DNA of 64,000 nt from Chengkuizengella marina (GCF_009910845.1 NZ_SIJB01000017.1:1-64000), one strand, 5' to 3'. Positions 1-9,532 are shown, numbered from the stretch's first letter. Made by a program: numbers and translations. The notes: generated by a model not told the origin, from the letters alone.

Positions 1-21
1 TACTTGACAGGGGGCAGTTCA
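1..21. mobile_element. Outer end of an IS3-family-like insertion sequence (partial)
   Basis: Read on the minus strand, this edge starts TGAACTGCCCCC and continues TGTCAAGTA. That is the kind of terminal inverted repeat found in the IS3 (IS150-like) family, with the expected TG...CA outer ends (the CA is at 20-21). No transposase is visible because the element would lie left of base 1. The family assignment is from memory of typical ends, not from alignment. Confidence 0.45.
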
Positions 22-68
22 ATTCTCGGTTAGGCACTTTTATATCTTTTCATCTTTAATATTTAGAC

Positions 69-668
69 TTATTCTTTTACAATAAATTTTCCAACCATAC
101 CTGCTTCTTTATGCCCAGGTACTGTGCAATAAAATTCAAATTCACCTGCTTCTTTAGGAATAAACTTAATACTTACTGTTTGCCCAGCATTTACATTCAT
201 ATGAATATTTTTCATTCCATCATTTTTCTTGTCTCCATGATCTCCTTCTGCATAAACTTTTTGAAAACCGAAAATTGTATCTAAAAATGAGTGCTCAGGC
301 ATCTCACTCATATAAGTAACCTGAACCTCCAAATCATTCTCAGTTAGATCATGGAAAATCTGACCTTCGTTTGTTAAGATTAACTCATATTCTTTCCCTA
401 CTTCCAGGTTTATCTTATCAGGATCATATCCCATCTCAAACGCAGACACATCAATTGTTAGATCTTCGGATTTTTCCTTTTCAACTTGATCTTGTTGTTC
501 TTGATCTTGTTCTTCTGATTTCTTATCACTATTCGTTTCATTACTATTTGTTTCCTCTTGCTTTTCTTGTTGAGTACCAGTATCGTTCTCTAAAGATTGT
601 TCATTATTCGAAGAACATCCAGCCAGTATAATAATAAAAAGGCCAAAAACTATTAAATATTTTTTCAT
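69..668 (-). CDS. Cupredoxin-domain lipoprotein
   Basis: A 199-residue exported lipoprotein. The signal peptide ends in lipobox LAGC with lipidated Cys18. A low-complexity Glu/Gln/Asn/Ser linker (about 20-70) then leads to a cupredoxin domain. Type-1 copper ligands are visible: His106 in the FHDL motif, and Cys181, His186 and Met191 in the C-terminal YCTVPGHKEAGM stretch. It should sit on the outer face of the membrane, binding copper or carrying electrons. The start has a strong GGGGAGGA site. It is divergent from the Rieske gene, and its promoter region carries a copper-type palindrome (715-731). Role as copper buffer versus electron carrier cannot be told from sequence. Confidence 0.85.
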   Translation of the reverse strand: MKKYLIVFGLFIIILAGCSSNNEQSLENDTGTQQEKQEETNSNETNSDKKSEEQDQEQQDQVEKEKSEDLTIDVSAFEMGYDPDKINLEVGKEYELILTNEGQIFHDLTENDLEVQVTYMSEMPEHSFLDTIFGFQKVYAEGDHGDKKNDGMKNIHMNVNAGQTVSIKFIPKEAGEFEFYCTVPGHKEAGMVGKFIVKE

Positions 669-705
669 AAAGAATCCTCCCCATAGTTCTTATTATCCTA
701 GTTAA

Positions 706-731
706 ATTATAGGTATACCCCGTATTGGTAT
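706..731 (-). promoter_or_regulatory. Cupredoxin gene promoter -10 and candidate copper-responsive operator
   Basis: On the minus strand a TATAAT -10 box occupies 706-711. Immediately upstream is the inverted repeat ATACC (715-719), seven bases, GGTAT (727-731), placed in the -35/-10 spacer. C-rich/G-rich palindromes ending in GGTAT are typical of CsoR-type copper sensors, and spacer palindromes also occur at MerR/CueR promoters. The regulator itself is not in the window. Confidence 0.45.
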
Positions 732-911
732 CTATTTAAACTATATTGTATTTTATTTAATAAATCCAGCAAAAAATATTTACTAAATTTTCCTATTTGA
801 ACTGTTTTAAATTTAAGTCTCATTAAAAATAATTTGAGTAATTGCATAGTTTCTTCATATTTTCTTGCTAAGATATATTGTAATTAGATTTTAATGAGAG
901 GAGAATGTGAA

Positions 912-1421
912 TTGAATTCAAAACAAAGCAGACGTCAATTTCTCAAAAATACTGCCAAGGGAACCTTTGGTTTGATGGCAATGTCTGCTGTTCCACTCAC
1001 TTTAACCGCTTGTAGTGATGCAGAAAATATAAATACGAGTGCAATGGCTAACTTAGGACCAATGGAAGAGCTGAAAAAGGGACCCTTTCCTAAAAAAATA
1101 GACTATGTAGTAACGATTGAAGATGGTTGGATTACCCAAGAACGAAATGGGTTTGTGTTTATTCAATTAGATGAAATAAATAATGAAATCATGATTATGT
1201 CTCCAATTTGTACACACCTCGGCTGTACAGCCTCATTTGCAAAAGAAGAACAAAAAGAAAATGGAACAACTTTCTTTTGCCCATGTCATGGTGGACAATA
1301 TGACGAGTTTGGTATCAATATTGGAGGTCCCCCACCAAGACCACTGGATCTCTTTCAACCATTTACAAAAAATGGGAATATTTACATTCCTGTTTTAAGT
1401 CCAACTGAACGAAAGGTATGA
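912..1421 (+). CDS. Tat-exported Rieske [2Fe-2S] lipoprotein
   Basis: A 169-residue protein. The first in-frame ATG is at 894, but the ribosome site GAGAGGAG (896-903) lies 8 bases before a TTG at 912, which I take as the start. The N-terminus has a twin-arginine motif SRRQFLK (6-12) and an LTAC lipobox (Cys34), so it looks like a Tat-secreted lipoprotein. The Rieske cluster ligands are intact: CTHLGC (100-105) and CPCHGG (from 123). No cytochrome b or c gene is nearby, so it is not part of a normal qcrABC operon. Its divergent neighbour is a cupredoxin lipoprotein, which suggests an extracytoplasmic redox role. Terminator follows at 1461. Confidence 0.88.
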   Translation: MNSKQSRRQFLKNTAKGTFGLMAMSAVPLTLTACSDAENINTSAMANLGPMEELKKGPFPKKIDYVVTIEDGWITQERNGFVFIQLDEINNEIMIMSPICTHLGCTASFAKEEQKENGTTFFCPCHGGQYDEFGINIGGPPPRPLDLFQPFTKNGNIYIPVLSPTERKV

Positions 1422-1460
1422 CAGGAAATATGTACATTCATTTCTTACAGGACAAATAAA

Positions 1461-1494
1461 ACAAGGAGCTTTATTATAATCAGCTCCTTGTTTC
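1461..1494 (+). terminator. Rho-independent terminator after the Rieske gene
   Basis: Perfect 10-bp stem ACAAGGAGCT / AGCTCCTTGT (1461-1470, 1482-1491) with an AT-rich loop followed by TTTCAT. The U-tract is short. Confidence 0.8.
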
Positions 1495-1536
1495 ATAAAA
1501 GTGTTTTTACATTCCTCCTATCCTAGTAAAAAATTC

Positions 1537-2073
1537 TTAAGTCATAAAAAAAGGACCTATTTGTTTCAATATATAAAAAAATGTAACAAAAATTGCTGCT
1601 ATCCATAAAGGATGATGGAAAGCCCTTTTTATAAATCCTTCAATTGAAGCTTTTGTCTCTTGTTGAACCATATAAATTAAGATTAGAAATATACCTACAA
1701 AAATAATGAAAAATACACTGACAATAGAGTTATAATAATTTGGTGAAATCATAACTCCTAACATTCCACCCATCATACCTCCCATTAAGCCCGATAAGAT
1801 ACCATCTAACACTGCCATGATGCTAATAGGAGCTCCTAATAAATATCCAGCTATCATTCCTATTACCATTCCAAATATCGTTGCATAAAATAGTTCAGAA
1901 AATATAATTCCAAGTATAACACCACTTACTAAACCAACCATCACTCCAACGGTCATAGCGATCATCATACCAGTCATGCATGAAATGTATTTTCTTTTAG
2001 AAAAAATATAAAAAAATAAAAATAAGGTGAAGAGTACAACAGAAGATATGACAAATATTAAAGATAAAGTCAT
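1537..2073 (-). CDS. Glycine/methionine-rich polytopic membrane protein, unknown function
   Basis: 178 residues from the ATG that follows GGAGGGGAATCC; the reading frame runs 12 codons further upstream without a ribosome site. It is almost wholly hydrophobic, with about five membrane segments. The central part (roughly 30-120) repeats GM..G and GG-MMGG patterns, a glycine-zipper arrangement that packs helices tightly. I do not recognise a family with certainty. It sits between copper/redox genes, and the methionine-rich helices could suit soft-metal handling, but that is only inference. Confidence 0.6.
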   Translation of the reverse strand: MTLSLIFVISSVVLFTLFLFFYIFSKRKYISCMTGMMIAMTVGVMVGLVSGVILGIIFSELFYATIFGMVIGMIAGYLLGAPISIMAVLDGILSGLMGGMMGGMLGVMISPNYYNSIVSVFFIIFVGIFLILIYMVQQETKASIEGFIKRAFHHPLWIAAIFVTFFYILKQIGPFFMT

Positions 2074-2330
2074 GGATTCCCCTCCAATAAATATTAGGTT
2101 TGTACACATATATGCTTAAAAGCGAGCGATAAATCATAATTTTTCATTTCCAACCAATGAGAAATAAGAAGAAATTTTTATAAGCATTCTGCACAATTCC
2201 TCCAAATTTTTATGATATGTATTTATTTATAAACTTTTCAAAGTAGTTTTTTTATCACGGCAGTTCTCAACCTCCATGAATCTAATACATAAATAATGGC
2301 AAACTATATTTAGAAAAAGGAGGATTAAAA

Positions 2331-4076
2331 ATGGCGAATCATCATAATCATCAACATCATGGCAATTCTCATCAATCTAAAGAAAATCATCAAGGACATG
2401 CTCCTGAAAATCATGATCATAAACATGAAGGACATGACCATGGACATATGATTGCTGAATTTAAAAAAAGATTCTATGTTTCATTGGTAGTCACATTACC
2501 TATACTGGTATTTTCTCCAATGATCCAATCTTTTTTAGGATATGAGTTTAGTTTCCCTGGTATAGGATATGTTCTATTTATTCTAGCCACTTTTATTTTC
2601 TTCTACGGCGGGAAACCTTTTTTAATAGGCTCTTTTGATGAACTGAAACAAAAGAACCCAGGAATGATGACACTGATAGCACTTGCGATTACTGTAGCTT
2701 ACATATATAGTTCACTAACTGTGTTTGGTCTTTCAGGAACTAATTTTTTCTGGGAATTAGCTACCTTGATTGATATTATGTTACTAGGTCACTGGATCGA
2801 AATGAGGTCTGTTATGGGAGCTTCTAATGCGTTAGAAGAACTAGTCAAAATGATCCCATCAAAAGCTCATTTAATTGATGAAAATGGTGAAATAATAGAG
2901 GTTAAAATAGAGAAATTAACTCATAAAGATAAAGTGCTTGTCAAACCAGGAGAAAAAATCCCTGTTGACGGCACTATTGTTAAAGGTGTATCTTCAGTAA
3001 ATGAATCTATGCTAACAGGTGAATCAGTACCCGTTGAAAAAATAATAGATGATGAAGTTATCGCGGGTTCTATAAATGGTGAAGGCTCCCTAACCATAAG
3101 CGTAGAAAAAACAGGAGAAGACAGCTATCTTTCACAAGTAGTTAAAATGGTTAAAGAAGCACAGGAGTCGAAATCAAAAACACAAGATCTATCCAATCGT
3201 GCAGCTAAATTGTTATTTTATATAGCTTTAATTGCTGGTTTTACTACATTAATTATTTGGTTATCTATGGGTTCACCAATAACTTATGCATTAGAACGTA
3301 TGGTAACAGTGATGGTAATTGCCTGCCCGCACGCATTAGGTTTAGCTGCTCCATTAGTCGTAGCTCGGTCTACTGCCCTGGCTGCAAAACAAGGATTATT
3401 AATTAGAAATCGTGCTAACTTTGAGGAAGCAAGAAACATTCAAACTATTGTCTTCGATAAAACTGGAACATTAACAGAAGGTCAATTTGGTGTAACAGAA
3501 ATCATTGTGGAAGAAGGTTATGATGAAAAGGATGTATTACAAGTAGCTGCTTCACTAGAAGCTCAGTCTGAACATCCGATCGCTAAAGGAATAGTTGAAG
3601 AGGCAAAAACACAAAAATTAGCTTTCATTGAACCTCACCAGTTTGAATCATTAACTGGAAGAGGGTTAAGAGGAACAGTGACTGACAAAGAAATTTTAAT
3701 TGTTAGCCCTGGATATGTGAAGGAAAAACAGATTAAATATCAATCGGAAAAATTTGAACAATTATCTGAACAAGGAAAAACAGTTGTTTTTATTATGATT
3801 AACAATCAGTTAGCTGGGATGATTGCCTTAGCAGATAAAATTAGAGAAAGTGCAAAAAGCGCAATTACACGGTTGAAAGAAATGAATATACAATCGATGA
3901 TGTTAACTGGAGATAACTCAAAAGCTGCACAGTGGGTGGCAGAACTATTAAACCTAGATCAAGTGTTTGCTGAAGTTCTACCTCATGAAAAGGCAGATAA
4001 GATAAAAGAAATTAAGGATAAAGGATTAAAAATTGCGATGACAGGGGATGGAGTCAATGATGCACCTGCCTTATAA
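2331..4076 (+). pseudogene. CopB-like P1B-type metal ATPase, 3'-truncated
   Basis: 581 residues, strong AGGAGG site. The N-terminus is His-rich (first 40 residues), followed by membrane segments, an actuator-domain TGES motif, the CPH metal motif at Cys332-Pro-His334 (the P1B-3 / CopB type), the phosphorylated DKTGTLT at Asp376, SEHP, MLTGDN, and the hinge TGDGVND. The reading frame stops two codons after GVNDAPA, at Leu then TAA. Full-length family members continue about 100 residues with the last two transmembrane helices, and no matching sequence follows in any frame in 4077-4172. It has lost part of the transport pore, so it is probably non-functional. The upstream coding sequence is otherwise clean, so the loss is likely recent. 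Confidence 0.85.
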
Positions 4077-4172
4077 CGAATACCTTCCTCCTATTGAAGT
4101 TCAAGATAATGAATAAATTTTGCCATACCTTAGATCTAAATATTATGAATCTAAAAGGTTATTTATTTTTGC

Positions 4173-5618
4173 TCAAGTTGGAAGATTGTTCACTTCATAT
4201 GCCACTCGTATTCCCGATTCAATAGCTCCCTGGATCCAACCATGCGTAATTGAAGTATGTTCGCCTGCAAAGTGTACTCTTCCTTGAGGTACCGTTAAGT
4301 AAGGGTATAACTCTATTTTCTGCCCTGGATTATAAGCCGAAAATGCTCCCGCAGAATATGAATTCTGACCCCAGCTAAAGGAAGCACCTGTTACGAACTC
4401 AAAATATACCTGATTCCCATAAATTTCTGCTAAATTCATTAAAGCATATTGAATACGCTCTCCTTCATCGAGACTGTCCCACATTAAAGCATCATCTTCC
4501 CACGTATAACTTGCTAAAACTATGGCGTTTCCTTTTGTTCCGAGTCCATGACTTGGAAAATATGTAAAACGTATAGGCAAATCTGTTACGGTTTTACCAC
4601 CAAATTGTCCTTCTTTTTCCCAAAACCTGCTTTTAAATTCGATTGCTATCTTTGTTGAAGTCATATAGTTGAGTTCACGTATTGCTTTTCGTTTATGATA
4701 GGAAAAAGAATCGTATGGTTCAATTTTTACAAATCGTAATGTTGAAAATGGTATAGTCACTATAGCAAGATCCCCTGTTATATTGAAAGGCTTTGAGTTT
4801 TTCTGATTAATGGACTGAATATTTACACTGTTATTTAAGTTCTCTATTTTTATTATTTTTTGATTAAATTTTATATTTTCATTTAGTTGTGGTAGAAATG
4901 CCATTGGTAATCGGTCCATACCTCCCGATATCTCATAATAACAAGTGGTTGATTTGAAAAACTCCATTTGTCGTAATACTTCATTTAACGATATCCCCAA
5001 AAATGATTCCATATTCAGAAGAGTACCAATCATATCAACAACACTCTCTGAATAAACCGAATTTAATAGGAATCGAAACGAGAGTTTTCTATTGTTTTTT
5101 TCCACAATAGGCCAATTTTTTTCTGGATCTTGTTTGATGAAATCAAAGTAAGGTTGAAGTGCTAAAAGCATTAGATATTCAGCCGTCTTATCTCTTTCAT
5201 TTGGATTCACTGGATAGTTTAAAAGGCTTGGTTTACGCTCAAATTTACCACGCCGTATTTTTACGCCATTTACGTAGAGGAGATCCATTGGAGTTTGATA
5301 AATAAATAAGTTCGTAGATAACTTAAACTTTTTAACATATTCTAAGGATAAGTAGTGGAAATTAGGAATTCGCATTGCTCCCGCATTGAAAAATAACTCG
5401 TTACTAAAAGGAGATCGCAAAGTATTGACACGGCCCCCCACTTTATTATTCGCCTCCAGAATAGTGACTTTATGCCCAGCATCCTTCAATAAAGATGCTG
5501 TGACGAGACCGGCTACTCCAGCTCCAACAACAATAATATGTTTTGGAGAGTGTGTTTTTTTAATACCATTTCTAATGATACTAAGCATATGTTGTTGATT
5601 CAATAATTGAAAACTCAC
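4173..5618 (-). CDS. FAD-dependent amine oxidase (flavin monoamine / L-amino-acid oxidase family)
   Basis: About 481 residues. The N-terminal Rossmann signature VVGAGVAGLVTASLL is followed by the GGR motif (NKVGGRV), and the C-terminal FAD motif is FAGEHTS...GWIQGAIESG. All are hallmarks of the monoamine oxidase / L-amino-acid oxidase fold. It would oxidise an amine or amino acid to imine plus hydrogen peroxide; the substrate is not predictable. The start is uncertain: a GTG at 5618 lies nine bases after GGGGG, while ATG 5627 and GTG 5642 are also in frame. There is no signal peptide. It converges on the broken CopB gene, whose missing 3' end may have been lost in a rearrangement here. Confidence 0.85.
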   Translation of the reverse strand: MSFQLLNQQHMLSIIRNGIKKTHSPKHIIVVGAGVAGLVTASLLKDAGHKVTILEANNKVGGRVNTLRSPFSNELFFNAGAMRIPNFHYLSLEYVKKFKLSTNLFIYQTPMDLLYVNGVKIRRGKFERKPSLLNYPVNPNERDKTAEYLMLLALQPYFDFIKQDPEKNWPIVEKNNRKLSFRFLLNSVYSESVVDMIGTLLNMESFLGISLNEVLRQMEFFKSTTCYYEISGGMDRLPMAFLPQLNENIKFNQKIIKIENLNNSVNIQSINQKNSKPFNITGDLAIVTIPFSTLRFVKIEPYDSFSYHKRKAIRELNYMTSTKIAIEFKSRFWEKEGQFGGKTVTDLPIRFTYFPSHGLGTKGNAIVLASYTWEDDALMWDSLDEGERIQYALMNLAEIYGNQVYFEFVTGASFSWGQNSYSAGAFSAYNPGQKIELYPYLTVPQGRVHFAGEHTSITHGWIQGAIESGIRVAYEVNNLPT

Positions 5619-5764
5619 GTTAAGCATCCCCCGTTTCTTCACTTAAAACAAGGTTTATTTTATATTTTAAATGCAGTATATACTTGGAATATAAAAAACC
5701 TATTCATATTGCTAATATTATGCAAAATAAATATGCATAATGTGTCAGGTTCAACTTTTTTTGA

Positions 5765-5801
5765 AAGAAAAAAACGATTCTCCTATTAAAGGAAAATCGT
5801 T
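5765..5801 (-). terminator. Rho-independent terminator of the 5840-6301 gene
   Basis: Stem AACGATT / AATCGTT extended by TCCT / AGGA, followed on the minus strand by a run of seven T. Confidence 0.85.
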
Positions 5802-5839
5802 CAAATGATACCTATATATCAAATAATGTAGAATCATTT

Positions 5840-6301
5840 TTAAACAGTTTTTAGATCTTTAATCAATACTTCTTTGTCCTTTGGATCTTTTATTTTTTCC
5901 CCAGCTTCATTGGCTAATTTAAGATATTTATTAGTTTCTTCAATATCATCTGTTATTGTATACGCTCTGGCAAGTGCTTCATAAGCAAAAGCCAGATCCC
6001 AATCACCTATTCCATTCTCTAAGCAAATATCTAAACATCTTTGTGCATGATAAATTGCACCTTCAGACTTTTTTAACACAGAGTAAACTCTAGAAATCTG
6101 CCACTCCCCTCTTGCTAAATTCTCTTCTTTACCGACAATTCCCCAATGGTATCTTGATGCATGTGCAGCATGGATCATAGTATCATCTTCCATCGTATTC
6201 CTAGTTTCTTTTTGTAAAAGATCCCATACTTGATTAAATAAATTTACTGCACATTTTCTATGGAATTCTTTAATTGTATTTTGATTGTCTTTTGTACTCA
6301 T
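5840..6301 (-). CDS. TPR-like helical protein, unknown function
   Basis: 153 residues with an AAGGAG site before the ATG. It is entirely alpha-helical in character. Paired-helix patterns such as A..YHWGIVG, RVYSVL..SEGAIYHAQRCLDIC and DLAFAYEALARAY..T.D resemble two to three tetratricopeptide repeats (about residues 45-140), suggesting a protein-binding scaffold. It is soluble, with no signal peptide and no catalytic motif. Single-gene unit with its own terminator. I recognise the fold type but not a characterised family member. Confidence 0.7.
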   Translation of the reverse strand: MSTKDNQNTIKEFHRKCAVNLFNQVWDLLQKETRNTMEDDTMIHAAHASRYHWGIVGKEENLARGEWQISRVYSVLKKSEGAIYHAQRCLDICLENGIGDWDLAFAYEALARAYTITDDIEETNKYLKLANEAGEKIKDPKDKEVLIKDLKTV

Positions 6302-6421
6302 ATCATCGTCTCCTTAAATTAATCTATTGTCATATTATAACATTTAGTAGATGATTTAATATGGTTCTATCAAAATTAATATACAAAGAGCAGAGATACA
6401 TAGGGTGTAATTCAATTCATA

Positions 6422-6844
6422 TTAATACCCATAAATTTTTAATAAGGGATTCATGTAATACCGATAACAATCATTATTAAGCTTAAAAACTTGAATATCT
6501 CCATCTTGAGTTATTTCAATATATTCTTCAAAATCACCGTCTGTATAACTAGAAATCGTTGATCGCCAAAATTGTATATTTAAATTATTTGTTTTTACAA
6601 CTGCGACTTTTAATACCCACTCTCCATTAAAACAATCGAAAAGTTGAATCACTTCATTTTTACTTATTTCTTTATCATCAAAAAAGTGATTCTTAAAATA
6701 ATCATGGTATTTATAAATGGATTCACTATCAGAAACTGGTGTAAATTGAATGATGGTTCCATTTATGATGTGCTCATCGAATATAAGCATCTGATCTAAT
6801 ATAAATTCCTTTTTGTTTTCGATAGATTTGAGTTCAATATTCAT
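6422..6844 (-). CDS. Hypothetical protein, 140 residues
   Basis: I do not recognise a family. The ATG has a GGGTGAG site at normal spacing and codon use fits the neighbours, so I think it is real. The protein is acidic, soluble and probably mixed alpha/beta, with several aromatic residues (for example YKYHDYF and FDCFNGEWVLKVAVV). No signal peptide, membrane helix or catalytic motif is evident. It lies between a TPR-like gene and the DUF4173 gene in the same orientation, but with gaps over 60 bases on each side. Confidence 0.55.
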   Translation of the reverse strand: MNIELKSIENKKEFILDQMLIFDEHIINGTIIQFTPVSDSESIYKYHDYFKNHFFDDKEISKNEVIQLFDCFNGEWVLKVAVVKTNNLNIQFWRSTISSYTDGDFEEYIEITQDGDIQVFKLNNDCYRYYMNPLLKIYGY

Positions 6845-6906
6845 GATCTCACCCGTTTTTTATAAGTATTGACCTAGAATAGAATTAAACATTCTTATGT
6901 GTAAAA

Positions 6907-8373
6907 TCATTCTAAATTAAGATTTTTTAAACGTTCTTCCGTAGCATATCTAGTAAAATTGAAGGATTGCCAAGACTGATCATCCTGGGTTAATTCATTT
7001 TTACTTATTTGAAGAATTACTTTTATTTTTTGTTCTATATCTTTAGGATTTTTTTCGTATAAATCCATTAATTCGATGATCCCAGGATCTGACTGACTCA
7101 TATAATTAACATCTATAGAACCTGTTTCCACATATCTTTTCATATTTTCATTTACAATGAATTGATCTACATTCATTACATTCAAAAATGTGTAATAAAT
7201 TAAAGCAGAAATAAAATAAAAATGTCTGAGCGTTAATCTGTCAATCCACACTTTAACTAAAGTATAGGTAAAAACAATTCCGAGATACACCATAAACGAA
7301 TGTGGTAAAACTCTAAAAAAAGTATACCCGTAAAATTCTTCATACAAATTTAAACGAAGAAAGGCTGAAACAAGCATAATACCACTTGAAATGATAAGTA
7401 TTGTTAATAATATTTGGATCAATCGTTTCATCTTTTTAGAGTCAACCTTCGTAAATGCTAAAACCCCACTTAACACGGATAAATTGATTAATGACACGAG
7501 CAGTAATTCAAAAAATCCACGGCGAGCATATTCTGCATAAGTATAGCCTGAATGAAGACTGTCACTAAAAAAATATTGAAACTGTACTGAAACAAACAAT
7601 AAATACACAACATCAAGTACAACTAGAATTGTTGCAATGACAATTCCATCTATTGTAAATAATTTTGTCTCAACTGCTTTTGAAGTAACTACAGTGTTAG
7701 ATTTTCTTAAACTTCCGATAAATCCAAAGACCGCAAAAGTATATATGATAATAATGATGGTCCTAGTAATCCATTCAGAAATCGATACATTAATCATCAT
7801 ATTCTGCAAGTTACTCAATAAACTACTAAAATTTTGATCTGCAGATGAAAGTAAGTTGATAACAATGACTAACACTGGGAATGAGACCAAGAGACCAAGA
7901 CCAATTTTTTTCACTGCCTGAGCGCTACCTTTATTCATCTTAGTTGACATTAAAGGGTTAAATATTTTGAAAAACTGGCCAATGAATGAAAAAGAATCAA
8001 AAACACTTTTAAAAATAAGTGACACAAATCTCCATTGATACCATTGAATTTTACTTTGACTTGAAATAAGTACGATATGAATAATGATCAAACAGGGAAT
8101 GATAATCGTATTCATTGCATAAAAAAATGGATTTGTATATAACAAGTAACTTAATGCTAATAACCAAATGCAGATTAAAAGTAAAAATCCCAATCGATGA
8201 TTTGATAAAGGAAACTTACGAAAACGCCAATAATATAACCAATAAAAAGCTACAACAAAAATAATATAGGATACGCCTACTGTTCCATGAAAAAAACTTT
8301 GTTCGAATAATACTGCTAAAAGAAAACATGCAGCAAGTAATTTTAAATCTGACTTTTCCAGTTGTGAACTCAT
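6907..8373 (-). CDS. DUF4173-type polytopic membrane protein
   Basis: 488 residues, GGAGG site before the ATG. There are roughly ten to twelve membrane helices through residue 400, then a soluble C-terminal tail (about 410-488). The central YTYAEYARRGFFELL motif and overall layout fit the DUF4173 family, which often lies next to two-component or PadR-type regulators. It is the last gene of a presumed padR - HAAS - DUF4173 unit, 67 bases after the HAAS gene. Function is unknown; signalling or envelope-stress roles are guesses. Confidence 0.75.
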   Translation of the reverse strand: MSSQLEKSDLKLLAACFLLAVLFEQSFFHGTVGVSYIIFVVAFYWLYYWRFRKFPLSNHRLGFLLLICIWLLALSYLLYTNPFFYAMNTIIIPCLIIIHIVLISSQSKIQWYQWRFVSLIFKSVFDSFSFIGQFFKIFNPLMSTKMNKGSAQAVKKIGLGLLVSFPVLVIVINLLSSADQNFSSLLSNLQNMMINVSISEWITRTIIIIIYTFAVFGFIGSLRKSNTVVTSKAVETKLFTIDGIVIATILVVLDVVYLLFVSVQFQYFFSDSLHSGYTYAEYARRGFFELLLVSLINLSVLSGVLAFTKVDSKKMKRLIQILLTILIISSGIMLVSAFLRLNLYEEFYGYTFFRVLPHSFMVYLGIVFTYTLVKVWIDRLTLRHFYFISALIYYTFLNVMNVDQFIVNENMKRYVETGSIDVNYMSQSDPGIIELMDLYEKNPKDIEQKIKVILQISKNELTQDDQSWQSFNFTRYATEERLKNLNLE

Positions 8374-8440
8374 AATATATGACCTCCAGATTACTAAGAA
8401 ATTTAAATATATAGAAATTCTATGTAATAAGTTAAAAAAA

Positions 8441-9088
8441 TTACACCGACTTCTTTTTCCCCCAACAAAATCCTAAATAACTTATGGGATAGAGAAAAAC
8501 TGTAGATGTGATACAAAGCAAAATAAATGTTTTTGTCAGTAAAGGATGAAACCATTCATGAGGTACTATTTGAAATAAGACTAAAAACAAAAGGGATAGA
8601 TTTGGAATAATAGCAATGGCGAACGTTTTCTTTAATAGTTTTTTCCCATTTGCACCGAAACTTTTGCCCATCTCATACCCTAACAACGCCCAGAAGAACA
8701 TATATAAAATCATTAATAAAGATGGAATTGAGGTTAAAAACCGCCAAACTTCACTAAACCATTGCAATCCAAGTGTAAAATGTAATACGGTTAGTAATCC
8801 ACCAAAGATAAAGAACAATAAGTTAACCAATAAAAAATAAATAAGTGTTCGATTTTGGGAGACAGCTAATTCTTCTTTCCAAATTCTAGCCACTCCTTTA
8901 GGGGTTCCTAATCGTTCTGTAATGTAAAACATCCACTCTTGTTCTGTTTGAATCTCAATATCGCAATCATTTGCAAGTTCAGATATATGTTGTTCATAAT
9001 CAATAAGAATTTCATCTTTCTCAGCGTGTTTCTTAAGCTCATTCCCGAGCTGTTCTAAATACAGTTTTTTTACTTTATGATAAGTCAT
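8441..9088 (-). CDS. HAAS-domain membrane protein, PadR partner
   Basis: About 215 residues from the second in-frame ATG (9088), overlapping the end of the PadR gene by 14 bases, so the two are translationally coupled. The N-terminal 75 residues form a HAAS-type helical domain ([19 protein letters not shown]...YEQHI.EL). Four membrane helices follow (about 80-210). HAAS/DUF1700 proteins are usual partners of PadR-like repressors, and the adjacent padR here fits that pattern. It probably transmits an envelope signal. Confidence 0.8.
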   Translation of the reverse strand: MTYHKVKKLYLEQLGNELKKHAEKDEILIDYEQHISELANDCDIEIQTEQEWMFYITERLGTPKGVARIWKEELAVSQNRTLIYFLLVNLLFFIFGGLLTVLHFTLGLQWFSEVWRFLTSIPSLLMILYMFFWALLGYEMGKSFGANGKKLLKKTFAIAIIPNLSLLFLVLFQIVPHEWFHPLLTKTFILLCITSTVFLYPISYLGFCWGKKKSV

Positions 9089-9416
9089 GTTTAGTCTCAC
9101 TTAATACTTTATTCATTACATTGACGAACTTTTCCCATTCTGAAGTTTTCTCAAGCAGCATTTTCTTACCTTCTTCAGTAATTCTGTAATATTTACGGGC
9201 TGGTCCTTTTTGTTGTTCCTGCCAATAACACTCGATATATGCTTGTTTCTCTAGTTTATGCAAAGCAGGGTATAAGGTACCTTCTTTTACTTGCAAAAGC
9301 TGCTCGCTGCGACGTCCAAATTCTTTAGCTAGTTCATAACCATACATATCTCTCTCGTTTAACAGTTGTAAAACAACTAATGAAGTACTCCCCTTTACTA
9401 ATTCTCTATTGAACAT
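9075..9416 (-). CDS. PadR-family transcriptional regulator
   Basis: 113 residues, the usual length of short PadR proteins. It carries the winged-helix core, with [18 protein letters not shown] (about 18-35), the recognition segment [16 protein letters not shown], and the wing [17 protein letters not shown]. It is first gene of the unit with the HAAS and DUF4173 genes and most likely represses that operon. The start has a GGTAGGTGAG site. Confidence 0.92.
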   Translation of the reverse strand: MFNRELVKGSTSLVVLQLLNERDMYGYELAKEFGRRSEQLLQVKEGTLYPALHKLEKQAYIECYWQEQQKGPARKYYRITEEGKKMLLEKTSEWEKFVNVMNKVLSETKHDLS

Positions 9417-9504
9417 TTTCTCACCTACCTAGAAAACATATGTATATAGATTATCATAGCATCTTTTCATGTAATTATGCAAGAAAAATTTAAATTGCTC
9501 TTAC

Positions 9505-9532
9505 AAAAAAAACACAACTATCTAAAGTTGTG
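9505..9532 (-). terminator. Terminator closing the phosphonate operon
   Basis: Minus-strand hairpin CACAACT / AGTTGTG with a six-base loop, followed directly by eight T. It overlaps the stop codon of the last ATP-grasp gene, so it marks the 3' end of the five-gene operon. Confidence 0.9.
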
